NCBI GenBank assembly: GCA_900312665.1
Contig: ONZQ02000008.1
Coordinates: forward strand, 1,553,713 to 1,617,712
Reading direction: 5' to 3'
DNA: 64,000 nt
Origin: Cephalotrichum gorgonifer
Taxonomy: Eukaryota > Ascomycota > Sordariomycetes > Microascales > Microascaceae
Positions 10,862 through 21,242 of the stretch are shown here, piece after piece. The notes below the pieces were generated by a model. That model was not told where the DNA came from, did no database searches, and worked only from the letters and a program-made list of their open reading frames with translations. A program made the translations under genes and the position numbers. The first letter of the stretch is position 1, and each line of letters opens with the position of its first letter.

Positions 10862-12677
10862 TTACTCCAGCGAATAAAATTCAATCTCTGCGATCATAGT
10901 CCTAGCGGGGATCGTAACACAGATAGGGAAGTTCCCATAATCAGGATCCTCGTTCGGCACCATCCCGAACTGCCCGCTCCTCGTCTCATCTCCGTTCAAC
11001 ACCCTTCCGGTCCTCAGTTTCCCAGTCTCAACATCTTCCACAATCTTCTCCTCGAACCTCAGAATCCCGGTGTAGTGACTGGCCTTTGACAGCGCCTTGG
11101 CCCTCACCTGGAACCCCCATCCGATGAGTAGGAACTTGCCGCCGCCCCGGTGAATCACCATCCCCGCGGCCGTGCCAGGCTTGCCGAATACGAAGCACCG
11201 CTCGATCGTCACCTCGAACCCGCCCCAGTTTCGGACAATGATAGGGCTGGGATCGGGCGTGGCGGGGAAGTCGGTGGGCAGCTCGTCGAAGCAGAATCCA
11301 ACAGAGCTATGAGGCCGCCGTTGAGCATCCAGAACGATCGCTGATACAGACTTGAGGAGTCCATAGTGTTTCGTGAAAGGGTTCGTCTCGGGCTTGAGTG
11401 TATCGATGCCGAAGGGGGCAGTTCCGATGGCCGCGTAGGTTCCGAAGGCGATCCAGACACGGCGGACTCCGTATTCATCTCTGCGTTGTTCTGGGATGAA
11501 TAAGGGCTGACCCCGATGGCGGTATCTTGCGCAGGTCTTGGTATAATCGTTGAGGTAGATGTCCGGAGAGATGAAATCCAGGTGAGGCGCAAATTTCTGC
11601 CAGATATCTAGAACGTTGCTCACTGCGCCGCCAGAGGGGTAGGCTCCCGGCAGGCCTCCACCGCCGACTGGACTAGCGATAAGATTCGCCGAGCTATCGA
11701 GATCGACACAGTTCATCCACACGTTAGTATATAGAGGGATGTCGTAGGCGGCCTTTCCCGCAGCGGCTACTTCGTCCAGGAACTTAGCGTAATGGTACGC
11801 CTGAAAGAGTTCCCCGACGCGAGGCGCATTCGTTCCAAACACCTCCGTCCAGGTGCGCCCCTTAGGGGCCTCTTGATTGAAATCGGTGAGATTGAGCGCT
11901 TTCATGTCGACATGAAGGTTCTCATAGTCGGACGACAAGAACTCGAGCAGGTCCTGGGGGACTGCGCTATTGAATGACTTTTCGGCGGCCTCGGAGCCGT
12001 CGCGATAGTCGCCGAGCAGACCAGTCTCATTCTCGACTTGGACCATTAGGACTGTTGAGTGTGCCTCGTCGAATTCTTTCAGATGCGCCATTAGGGTGCT
12101 AAAAGCTTTGGCATCCGCCTTTACCGCCTCTGTGTAGAAGACAGACAACGTATGAGAGGTCTCCAGAACACCACCTTCCTTCCGTAGAATCGCGCGGGGG
12201 AAACGCTTGATGTCCTTCTTGACCCAGGCGGGGGTATATGAGGAGATTCCTAGGACAGTGAGCTATATCCTATGGATGGAAATAAGGGTATTTCGCCGGG
12301 GTAGCACCCACCGTTTTTGAAAGAGCCAAACCAAAGCAGCACTAGGTGCATATCATGCTTGCGCGCACCGAGGATGACCTTGTCCAGCTCCGAGAAGTTG
12401 AAGACGCCCTCCTCCGGCTCAATATCCTCCCAGGTAACACATCCTAGAAGCGTGTTGATATTGGTATCCTTCATTTTCTGCCAGCTAAGGTCACGTATTA
12501 GCAGCCAGAATTCGGGTTCTGTGGGTAATTCTAGGCTACATACATAGTGTCCATATACTCTGACGACGTCAGGGACGAGTTCTGCAGCTCGCCGCCGAGA
12601 ACCAGGAATGGCTTGCCCTTGGCGTGGAGTTGCTTCGACCATTCGGTCGCCACGAGGCGGGGTGGTTGACAGGCCAT
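10862..12677 (-). CDS. GH35-type beta-galactosidase-like glycosidase (DUF5597-type tail)
   Basis: Exons are 12677..12544, 12484..12312 and 12249..10862, giving 564 aa. Both introns (59 and 62 nt) are needed to keep frame across YMDTIWQKMKDTN and SFKNGISSYTPAW. The fold reads as a GH35/GH42-like (beta/alpha)8 barrel: TWEDIEPEEGVFNF near the start, VQVENETG around residue 175 (the NE pair would supply the acid/base Glu), and FIPEQRR near 353 as the likely nucleophile Glu. The C-terminal third resembles DUF5597, commonly fused to bacterial-type GH35 enzymes. No signal peptide is visible, so it is probably intracellular and acts on imported galactosides or related oligosaccharides. Substrate specificity cannot be read from sequence. 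It is divergent from the gene at 13563. Confidence 0.85.
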
Positions 12678-13562
12678 GGCTGTTATGGATTAGGGGCTAG
12701 AAGCGAGGCTAAAATAGAGCACGTCCGGTCAATTTTCATCCGCGACGAATAGAGACTCAAGGGGACACAGAAGTGCAGGTGAGGCGTGAACGAGGTGATG
12801 AAGAGCAGACCACGACTCCAGATCGCATGAAAAAGGCCCGGGAAAAGGGTTGTACAGCCGTGTCATCATCCGATGTTCGGCCTCATAAACACGATGCCCC
12901 TAATATATGCCCCGCAGCGACCCAGCATCTAGTGTGTCTCTTATTGGCTAATAACACAGTTAGATTGTGGTATGGGCGAGGGTCGTTGGGGCCCAGTTGG
13001 AGCGACATGCGCACCAATACTGCGCCATGTTACTAGCTTGTCCTGATTGCCTTGTCGGCGGTAGTGTGATGCGAGTGCCCGTTGCCCTTCACCCCACATA
13101 ATAATGGTCCCCAACGCGGGGTAAACAAGTTGATGAGTTTCATCGTGCTCCGCCGGCATGGCAGCTTCCCTATTGGTTTAAAATTTGGATTGAGGGCCAT
13201 GGGCCGTAATTGTAATCCGGAGCGCAGATTTAGAGGCAACAGGACCCGGGATACCTTTGGAGGTGAGATGAGGGCTGAATATACCCAGGAATACCAGTCG
13301 GTGGCTAGGAATTTCGCGCGAGTCCAATAGAACCTAGCCAATTAAATGCTACATACGTAGCCATTGTGTTGACTTCGATTCTGAATAGCAAAGCTCACAT
13401 CTACGTCATTATCCATGTGACGTCAGCTGCATTTGTCCACCCTGGAAACATGATCTGGAAATGCCATGTATGATCAAAACTAGAAATGAGACGATATCAC
13501 CACCATCACTACTCAACCTGCCCCGGAACAATATAATTAATCGTCGCTCTACAAACCTCGCA
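12678..13562. other. Divergent promoter region
   Basis: About 0.9 kb between the divergent GH35-like and hydroxylase-like genes. I found no specific motif I would defend. Confidence 0.5.
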
Positions 13563-14561
13563 ATGGACCTTCTTCTCTCCCTTCCCTTGGTATCCACGCT
13601 ACTGACCCCGTCCTGGTCGACTTCCATCAACATCCTCTTTTTCTACGCTACCTGGTCCACCCTCGTCCTCACAAACGATGCAAGTACCATCCACGGAACA
13701 GCCCTCCTCGCCCTCCGCATCGTCATATGGCTAGCGCCGTCCCTCCTTTTCTTGGCATTCGACAGTCTGGTCCCTAGTCTTTCGACCAGCATAAAATTTG
13801 TCGGAGCTGCATCTATTCCCCGGAAGCCCCTCCGCCTTCTCAGTCTGGCTGTATCCAACATGCTGCTCGTGACCGGTGTCGAGAGCGCCCTAGCATACGG
13901 CACAAAGTACGCGACAGGCCACACGCTATTCCGCACAACGACGACCCTGCCGCTGCCGTGGCAACTGTTCAAGCACATTATCATCATGCTCACCGCACGC
14001 GAGACTCTCACGTACTACATTCACCGCTTCCTCCTCCACGACAGCCACCGGAGCCATACACTTACAAGGCTGCACACCCGCTGGGGCCACGCCAACCAAT
14101 GCTCGTCTATCGGGCTCTACGCTGATCACCCCCTTCCCCTCCTCATGCTCCGCTTAGTCCCCATCCTCCTCCCAGCTCTCGCCCTCCGCCCCCATCTCTT
14201 GACCTACATGCTCTTCACGGCCGTCTGCACCGTCGAAAGCACCGTGGGGAACTCTGGCTACAGCGTCGTCCCGGGAATTCTCCTGGGCGGTATAGCCCGG
14301 CGCACGGCGGCGCACTACGCCAGCGGTGGCAAGGCTAACTATGGCACTTGGGGAGTGCTTGACTGGGTGCACGGCACGAGTAGGGGTGGTGACATCATGG
14401 CCGATGTCAGGGACGAGGCAGACAAACACAACGTCAAGGATCGGTCCGCGCGGAAGGTAGACGAAGGTGTGGGCGTTTTGCAGGGGGGTGTAGATGCCCT
14501 GAAGAATGGCGCCGATGTAAGGAAGAGTGGCAGGAAGCGCGGGAAGGGAACATCTCAGTGA
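13563..14561 (+). CDS. Fatty-acid-hydroxylase/sterol-desaturase-like membrane protein
   Basis: Intronless, 332 aa from the Met at 13563; the frame is open back to 13461 but those residues are polar and unlike a membrane protein start. There are several hydrophobic spans (ILFFYATWSTLVL, ALRIVIWLAPSLLFLAF, LLPALALRPHLLTYMLF). The His pattern resembles the di-iron hydroxylase superfamily: HRFLLHDSHRSH near residue 160, LHTRWGHA near 175, ADHPLPLL, and HYASGGKANYGTWGVLDWVHGT. The usual HH pairs of the second and third boxes are reduced to single His residues (LHTRWGH, AAHYAS), so metal binding may be altered. The C-terminal 60 residues are basic and hydrophilic. The gene order does not show a pathway. 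Confidence 0.65.
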   Translation: MDLLLSLPLVSTLLTPSWSTSINILFFYATWSTLVLTNDASTIHGTALLALRIVIWLAPSLLFLAFDSLVPSLSTSIKFVGAASIPRKPLRLLSLAVSNMLLVTGVESALAYGTKYATGHTLFRTTTTLPLPWQLFKHIIIMLTARETLTYYIHRFLLHDSHRSHTLTRLHTRWGHANQCSSIGLYADHPLPLLMLRLVPILLPALALRPHLLTYMLFTAVCTVESTVGNSGYSVVPGILLGGIARRTAAHYASGGKANYGTWGVLDWVHGTSRGGDIMADVRDEADKHNVKDRSARKVDEGVGVLQGGVDALKNGADVRKSGRKRGKGTSQ

Positions 14562-14971
14562 TTTTAAGGCTGTTGAGAAAGTGGAGTATGGAAAGGGTTA
14601 TGGTCTGGTTGTCGTTATCGTGGATTCAGAGTGTTGGAACATATGATAGCCTTATAGACACTCCCCATTAATATTGGTAGTCAGTATGCCGCTCTGCGCA
14701 CAAGGTACCATGCAGTCTTTCATAAAATTTCGCCAATGTTAGGACCATCTAGGCGGGCCGTTCTTACTCCGGTAGAAGAGACGTAAACCTGTTCATCATG
14801 TCTTAATCGCTCAAAGAAGGCCAGAACACGTGGTGGTGTATTCTCTTCCCCCCTCACCCTTCATTTTTGTCATCGTGTATTCTTCACCTCTTGTCCTACT
14901 AGAAAGTATACCTTCCACGAGTCCGTCCTGATGTTGGGATGAGCTAGCAGACCATGGGTCTCGGAGAGCCT
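14562..14971. other. Convergent intergenic region
   Basis: Contains the 3' ends of two convergent genes. No other feature seen. Confidence 0.5.
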
Positions 14972-15853
14972 TCATGCAAAGATGTCCGTCAACACCTTCC
15001 CGTACTCCATGTAGGACAGCCTCATCTTTTCAATATCATAATCATTCCAATATCCTCCCCCGGCAAGTTCGCCCCTACCTACCCAGCCTGAAAATCTGGA
15101 CCGTGCCTGCGCCACCGTCGTGCCCTGTGATGGTTTCGAGTCATTCGTGACCCATATGAGTGGGACAACATTCATCCCGAGCCTCCTCTGCCAGGCCAGA
15201 GGATCGTTGAATGCGCCGCCGTCGTAGCATTGTAGATATACCCTGTCCAGCAGAAGATCTGGCTCCTCAAGCCCATCATTGACATTCGTCTGAACGGCGA
15301 CCCAAAATCCATCGTTGGTGTACGGCGCAATTGTATACTTATAGCCCACCTCCCCTAACATCTTCGCAAACACCACCGTGCTGGCCAGGTCGTAGATTGA
15401 CTCGTCATCGTTATTCACGCCATCAAGGCTCCACGCGGCTTTCAGTGCTTCAAAGTTGCGGTACAGCGGTGTATCAGAACCGGGCCCGGGGCTGGCCATT
15501 AGAGGTCCGACGTGTTGGGCGTTCATAGATATCTCCAGCCTGTTGACAGTAGTGCGGTCGCCTGTCTTTAACGAGCGGACCTTCTCGGCGAGCTCGTCGC
15601 CGCCGATGTAGGCGCCAGCGGAGGCAAGGATGACGTCTGAACTTCCAGGCGTGTTTGAGTAGTACATGATATCGCCATTTTCTAGAATTCCGATGCCAAA
15701 GATAATGAGTGTGTTGAAACCAGAGGTCTGTAGGGCCGTGGTGTTTGACTTCAATACATCCTTGAACAGGAATATGCTGCGTATGGTCTCCGCGAGGGCA
15801 TGTTGGAGGAGAATTTCGAGTAGTATAGTTCTTGCAAGCGTGTAGAGCCGCAT
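14972..15853 (-). CDS. Secreted TIM-barrel-like protein (often annotated F5/8-type)
   Basis: Intronless, 293 aa from the Met at 15853. The frame extends to 15940, but this Met begins a good signal peptide (RLYTLARTILLEILLQHALAET). After it come FNTLIIFGIGILENGDIMYY, NRLEISMN, LDGVNNDDESIYD, YTIAPYTNDGFW, VYLQCYDGGAFNDPLAWQ and VPLIWVTNDS. Regularly spaced strand-ending acidic motifs of this kind suggest a GH18-like barrel. From memory, homologues in aspergilli are labelled coagulation factor 5/8 type domain proteins, a label that says little about function. The NDDES and YDGG acidic residues are candidates for an active site. It may act on an extracellular polysaccharide; the substrate is not determined. 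Confidence 0.7.
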   Translation of the reverse strand: MRLYTLARTILLEILLQHALAETIRSIFLFKDVLKSNTTALQTSGFNTLIIFGIGILENGDIMYYSNTPGSSDVILASAGAYIGGDELAEKVRSLKTGDRTTVNRLEISMNAQHVGPLMASPGPGSDTPLYRNFEALKAAWSLDGVNNDDESIYDLASTVVFAKMLGEVGYKYTIAPYTNDGFWVAVQTNVNDGLEEPDLLLDRVYLQCYDGGAFNDPLAWQRRLGMNVVPLIWVTNDSKPSQGTTVAQARSRFSGWVGRGELAGGGYWNDYDIEKMRLSYMEYGKVLTDIFA

Positions 15854-16630
15854 AATGGGATTGTGGGATTTCGGGAGCAAGGAGAGAGTGTGTTGTGACG
15901 ACCAGAACTTGTTATGTTCCGTCGATGGCCATAAATACACAAATCCCTGCCATTCACCCTTAATGAAGTAATATACCTTCTTGCTACTCTGGATGGTCGC
16001 TTAGAAGGAGGGGTAGGATTCCAAAGTGCTGTGTGATCGGTCTTAAATTTAGCCTGAGATTGTTCCAGTGGGGATTTAGACAGCCCCAAGGCACTTGGCC
16101 TCTCAGGATAATGACGTTGAGGAACTATGCTGAGGAGATTATGATAGACACATCCTGTGGGTACTATATAAAGGGCCCGTACAAGTTTTGGTCCAGTGGG
16201 TTCCTGACACATCCGTAATGGTCGGTCCGGATCACCTTTACAACTACATCCACTCGTTTATCACGAATTCATACTAGGTTTTGGACCAAATAGGGAATAT
16301 GCATGTGATAGCAGGTCTAATTCAACCTATGTTATCAATGATATGGTGGATGAACATCCCCACAAATTCCCGGTCGTTGAGATCTCAAGAACTGGGTTAT
16401 TATTGAGCGAGTACCTGAGGTTGTGAACAAGTGCCAGCCAAGATGATGGTAGGGAGAGTGAAGGATTGGCTGGATTGCCACAGTCCCTGCCACGTTCCTC
16501 CGCCACGTTGCTCGTGCGGGGTTCTTTTTCATCGAGCAGACCAACCCTGCCTTTGATATCGAGTGAGAAAACCTCAACAGCACTCACCAACCCTTTCGTC
16601 TTTCGCCTTTTCCGAAGAGAGCTCGCACCG
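15854..16630. other. Intergenic between divergent genes
   Basis: Holds the promoter of the secreted protein (minus) and the former promoter of the HET pseudogene (plus). A TATATAAAG lies near 16165 on the plus strand. No gene seen. Confidence 0.45.
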
Positions 16631-18800
16631 ATGGCCTCACAACCAGGGCTCTTGGCTCGGGTCCAAGGCACACTATCGCAATTCGTCCCGAGGCAGCGGA
16701 CGGACGAGTGCGATATCTGCCGCCCGATCTTTCAGCCGGAATTATCAAGTCTAAATACGACGTTTCTGGAAGAATCCCAGCAAGAATCGTGCCATGGGTG
16801 TTGTATCGCAAATTTCGCCTTCACTTTCATCGTGACCACTATGGATCGCCGTCCAGATCAGAATGAGACCAAGACAATATTGTTTGGGTTGCAGATGGGC
16901 AACATCTTACGGAGGCCACGGAGTAAACTTGTTCTATCCATCTCAAATGGGTATAATGAAAGGGGATCCGAGGTTGAGATATTCAGAAGGACTCGAGACC
17001 ATGTTGTCCCGAAATTGTCAACATTCAGCATGCTACGCTTTTCACCACGGCGAGTGGAACAGCCGGGCTATGTGAAACGCCAGTGAACGCAACCCTATCT
17101 CCGGATTAGCTGGCTCTGAAGAAGCTTTTGCCTTTGCAGTCGGCTGGCTCGAGAACTGTCTACGGAATCGCTCTGAGCGCGGGGGCGATTCGGAACCTCC
17201 TCACCTACCAACCAGGGTTCTGGACATTGGAGGCGATGGTGCCCCAGCCCCAAGTTAGACTCGTCGAAACGCAGGGGGCAAAGGGCCAATATATCTGTCT
17301 CAGTCACCGCTGGCCGAAGACGCCCATTTTACGCTGCCTACACGGGAATATCGACAGCCTCAAGAACGAGATACTCCTCAGTGACCTCACTCCTAACTTC
17401 CGAGAGACGGTTGACTTCGTGAGGAGACTGTCCAGGTGGTACAAACCCAAATCTACCGATGGCCAAGAGCTGAAATATATATGGATAATAGCTTGTGCAT
17501 CATCCAAGATAGCAAGGAGGACTGGGAAAAAGAATCAGCAATGATGTACAACAACTACGAGAACGGCATACTCACCTTGGCCTCCGCTTCCGCCGGGGGG
17601 GGGGCGCTACTCTGGAGCGAATTGCGAATCAAGTATTCAAAGGCTTCAACGTGACGAATCCACGGTCCCCTGGTCCTGAATTGTATATCAGGAAAGAACT
17701 ACGGCACTACTACGTCGACGGTTCCGGAGAGTTTTCGCTCGACGATTCCCCACCGGCGTCGGAGAACGTCAATGTCGAGCGTCACCTCGAGTTATATACG
17801 CGAGCCTGGGTCTTCCAAGAACGCTGCTGTCTCGCAGGCTGTCAATCTTCACTGCAAATGAGCTCATCTGGGAGTGTCTAGAGGATCAAAGCTGCGGATG
17901 CCAGGGTCTTTCAGCACATCAGAGCAATGAATTGGTGGCGGGATTAATATCGCGTGGCGGTGGCACGGAAGCATTCAACCTCGACCCGGAATCGAATCCA
18001 AACTCCTCAACTATTCCAACCCCGCTCAAGATCGCCCATCGCAGATCGCTGCGGGGCACCTGCCCCATTAGTGACCGCAACCGCCGGTACTGGTGGAAGA
18101 GACTAGTGACGATGTATTCGCGTGTGGACCTCACCGTCGCATCGGATGTATTCCCTGCGCTGACTGGACTTGCCACCCAGTACTCGCGAGTTACTGGTGA
18201 CGACTACCTCGCTGGGATCTGGCGATCGTCTCTCCCACATGACTTGCTGTGGACCGTCGAACAGGCCCATCAGGGTACGGATGTGCGATGCAAGACTTGG
18301 AGAGCCCCGTCCTGGTCCTGGGCATCGGTTGAGGCTTCCGTTACGTCAGACCACTATGTCGAAACTCTGCTTCATGTATACACGAAGGTTGCCACGGCGA
18401 ATGTAGAGCTGGAAGGAACGAACCCGTTCGGGGCCATTAGCGCGGGATCAGTTGTCTTGGGGGACCTATCCTCGCGCTAGATGCAGGCAATGGCCTACAC
18501 AATACTTCGGGTTTTGGGGTAGAATATTTCGGCGATACGGGGCGTCCCCTTGAAGATTTCGCGGGCGAGAAATCATTTCTCTTGACACGTAAGAACCGGA
18601 TTAAGGAAGTCAACAAGGAAGGGAGATATTGGAGCTTTCTTCACGTAGAACTAGTGGGATGTGAGGAGCGAAGATACCGGAGACTGGGGGTGTTGATGCT
18701 AGGCCATATATGGTCAACACTGGCTGAGGCGACCGAGACCACAGATGAGATGATGCTTGCTTGCTTTGCGAGTTGTAGCAAAGGAGTTGTTCATATGGTG
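16631..18800 (+). pseudogene. Decayed HET-domain (heterokaryon incompatibility) gene
   Basis: Fragments of one HET protein occur in order but in shifting frames: an N-terminal region from MASQPGLLARVQGTLS with a Cys pair DECDIC; AFAFAVGWLENCLRN near 17125; QYICLSHRWPKTP (HET motif) from ~17290; SLCIIQDSKEDWEKES near 17500; ERIANQVFKGFNVTNP near 17625; LYTRAWVFQER near 17800; ANELIWECLEDQSCGCQ near 17855; and a C-terminal YWSFLHVELVGCEERRY near 18630. Frame is lost near 17070, 17245 (C-rich run), 17486, at the G10 tract 17595..17604, near 17822 and near 18460. No intron explains these single-base shifts. HET proteins trigger non-self recognition after hyphal fusion; this copy cannot make a full product as written. 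A second HET gene at 49210 is intact. Confidence 0.85.
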
Positions 18801-18834
18801 TAGAATATCTTATCATTATAGCGTAATGCCTCAC

Positions 18835-19839
18835 TCAAGAAGCCACCTTGAAAAGATCGCCCACGCCGTAGACGAACCTCATCCAAAGCCCTGTCCGTCG
18901 TGGCCCTCCCCTGCTGGCCATGTAATACGCAACCGCAATGCCTATATACAGAGGGACGCTATGAAACCCCCCACTTATTAGCAACAATATCAAAGGAGCG
19001 AAGATATGGGCAAGAAACTGGGACGAAAACTCACCTTAGGAGGAGCCTAATACACCCTGCCGCAATCGCCCTCGAAAGTGCACGGGAACAGGCTACACTG
19101 TTCTTGTCCGCATCGCACGTGCCATGGCTATCATGGAACCCAACAATGGAGAGCAGGTAAATCGAGAACCCGGCTGCTACAAGGGCCAGAGCCCCGATCG
19201 TGTAGGGGAGAATAGCTCGAGGGAAGCAGCACATCAGGATCGGTATTACCAAGCAGACTAACATTATCTCAGCGAAGACGGCGATAAGGGTCAACAGCCT
19301 AGATGAGGAGACGCATAAGTAGTCAGAGCAGTACACTTAACGACAGAACATACTCACTCCCACCACTCCAAAAGGGGGGCGGGGAAATGGAAAACTTACA
19401 CTGCTATCGGCACGCTCTCAGGTATCGTCTGAACATCGCTCAACGGATTTATCGCGAGCCCTAAAAGAGCGAGAACGACACCCTCCACTATGACTAGCAC
19501 AAAGCCTACTCCCAGTTGCTTAAAACCGCGTTTTAAGACTACCTTCATAAGCCTCCGCCAAGCCTCCTCGGGATCAACATCAACCTCGCCGGCAGATGGC
19601 AAGAGCGGCGTCGCGTCAGGGTGATTGTGATTATCGGTGTGCCCCGTCCGATAGCCGCCTCCTTCTTCGACTGCCGAGGAAGCCGAAGGCCTTATCGGAT
19701 CGGGCCCTTTTATAATTGGGGCTACGTTCCTCGCGGGTCTGTCCAGGCGCGAAACCGCGCCGAGAGCATAGGCGGTGTTCTCGCTATCGCCATATGCTTC
19801 CTCGCTTGCCGCGACATCTGACTTCGCACTGTTTCCCAT
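18835..19839 (-). CDS. Hypothetical four-span membrane protein
   Basis: Exons are 19839..19400, 19298..19035 and 18958..18835, giving 275 aa. The introns are 101 and 76 nt with GTAAGT and GTGAGT donors. The N-terminal ~115 residues are polar and Ser/Pro-rich, suggesting a cytosolic tail. Four hydrophobic segments follow: GVGFVLVIVEGVVLALLGLA, a long one starting LLTLIAVFAEIMLVCLV, IGALALVAAGFSIYLLSIVG, and a final VPLYIGIAVAYYMASR. A short loop with DSHGTCDADKNSVAC could be disulphide-bonded. I do not recognise the family. Its 3' end lies directly against the HET pseudogene tail. Confidence 0.7.
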
Positions 19840-21242
19840 GGCTCTCTACTTGTGCTTCTACTGGCTTCGCTCGAGCTGCAGCCTGTTCGAGCTGTTATCC
19901 GTTGTTGTCGCGGGGATGTTGACTGGGGACTGGCGCGTCTTTGAAGTGGGATTTGTATGTTTGAGCGCCGCTCGAATATTTTGTTTGGGAGAGTTTATCC
20001 AGACCGGAAGCTCGCTCTTTCTTTTCGTCGCCCGGAAATGTAATCGGGCCTAGCGCGTTTGAAGCGTCGAGGCCGTCGCAGCGCAATCGTGAGGTCTTCG
20101 GATGGAAATTGGATAATATGTGTTGGTTGAGTTTAGAGAATGGGCGAGACACCATGCGAGGGGAGCCAGCCACCCCACCTTTTTAGCACCCAGTCCAACC
20201 CTTTTAGAGGAGGGAACCCAAGGCTTGGCTTTTAAGATTAGCCCCAGAAACAAGTGATAGGCTGGCCTATTTCCATTTCGGGTGGAATCACTCATAGGCT
20301 TCCCCAAACTCGTGTTTTTCAGTGTCTGCCCAACCCGCTTCGACCCACCTTTCTAGTTCGGATACTACCCTCGAAGTATAAAAGCGGCCTGTTAGTGGCT
20401 ACGGGTCGGATGGGTTGGGCGGCTTTTATCTCGCTGCCGATCTTCACCCGATCCGGAAAATATGAGCGTGAGACTAATCTTCGTCCGCTACTTTACTCTG
20501 ATGTCCTGAATTATTCCCATTGAGATCTCCTGTAAGCATGAGATGAATTTTTGGGGACCAAACCAAACATCGATTACATGGGAGGGAATATGTCTCTGTA
20601 AAAACTAATCTAGTTCCCCAAAGTGATTCCGGCGAGCGACATGACGTCACGAAACGGGACCACTGTACCCCCAGGCCATCGGGATCTTCGGATTAGAGCC
20701 GGGATTAAAGGCTTGGTTAACTTTTCCGCTTGTGAGGATATGAGTAAGGTAGGTAGGTAAACAGGATGAGCTTAGAAAGCAGAAATGTTATGTTTTAGTT
20801 TAGTATTTGAAAGAGAAAAAAGACTGGCCATACACGAATTTTAATGACTCGATGGCGAGACGAGGAGACATTGAGAAGAATCTAGGACCAAAGACGGGAA
20901 GGAAGAGACCTGTATTTGGCATCTCTGGAGGAGTACTTGGGGTACCTATTTAGGCTCGATATGTCAAAATGACGCTCTTTACAAACGGTGCTTGCAGAAA
21001 AGGGACAAATAAACAAAAGCTAAGCAACATCTAGGAAACAGTCCCCGCTCTCAAGCGATGATGACGGCTCCTTCCGGACAGGAATGAACAATTCTCAACT
21101 AAATCCTAGGCTGTAAAGGGGATACAGACCTACGCCAATCAAAAGTAAGCGACAGGGGGTCTTCACTGCAGGCAATCCCTGGCTTTCGAAAGGAAAATAA
21201 ATGACGACGGAATGTCCTTTTAATACCAAGCGTTCAAGCTGT
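19840..21242. other. Intergenic with an inverted-repeat element
   Basis: No gene seen in 1.4 kb. An imperfect nested inverted repeat sits at 20328..20434 and is listed separately. The right end should be the 3' region of the sugar transporter. Confidence 0.45.
20328..20434. repeat. Nested imperfect inverted repeat
   Basis: Outer arms GCCCAACCCGCTTCGACCCA (20328..20347) and GGGTCGGATGGGTTGGGC (20403..20420) are near reverse complements. Inner arms around ATAAAAGC (about 20377) and GCTTTTAT (about 20422) also pair. A cruciform or hairpin is possible. It may be the relic of a small inverted-repeat transposon, but I cannot see a target-site duplication. Confidence 0.5.
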
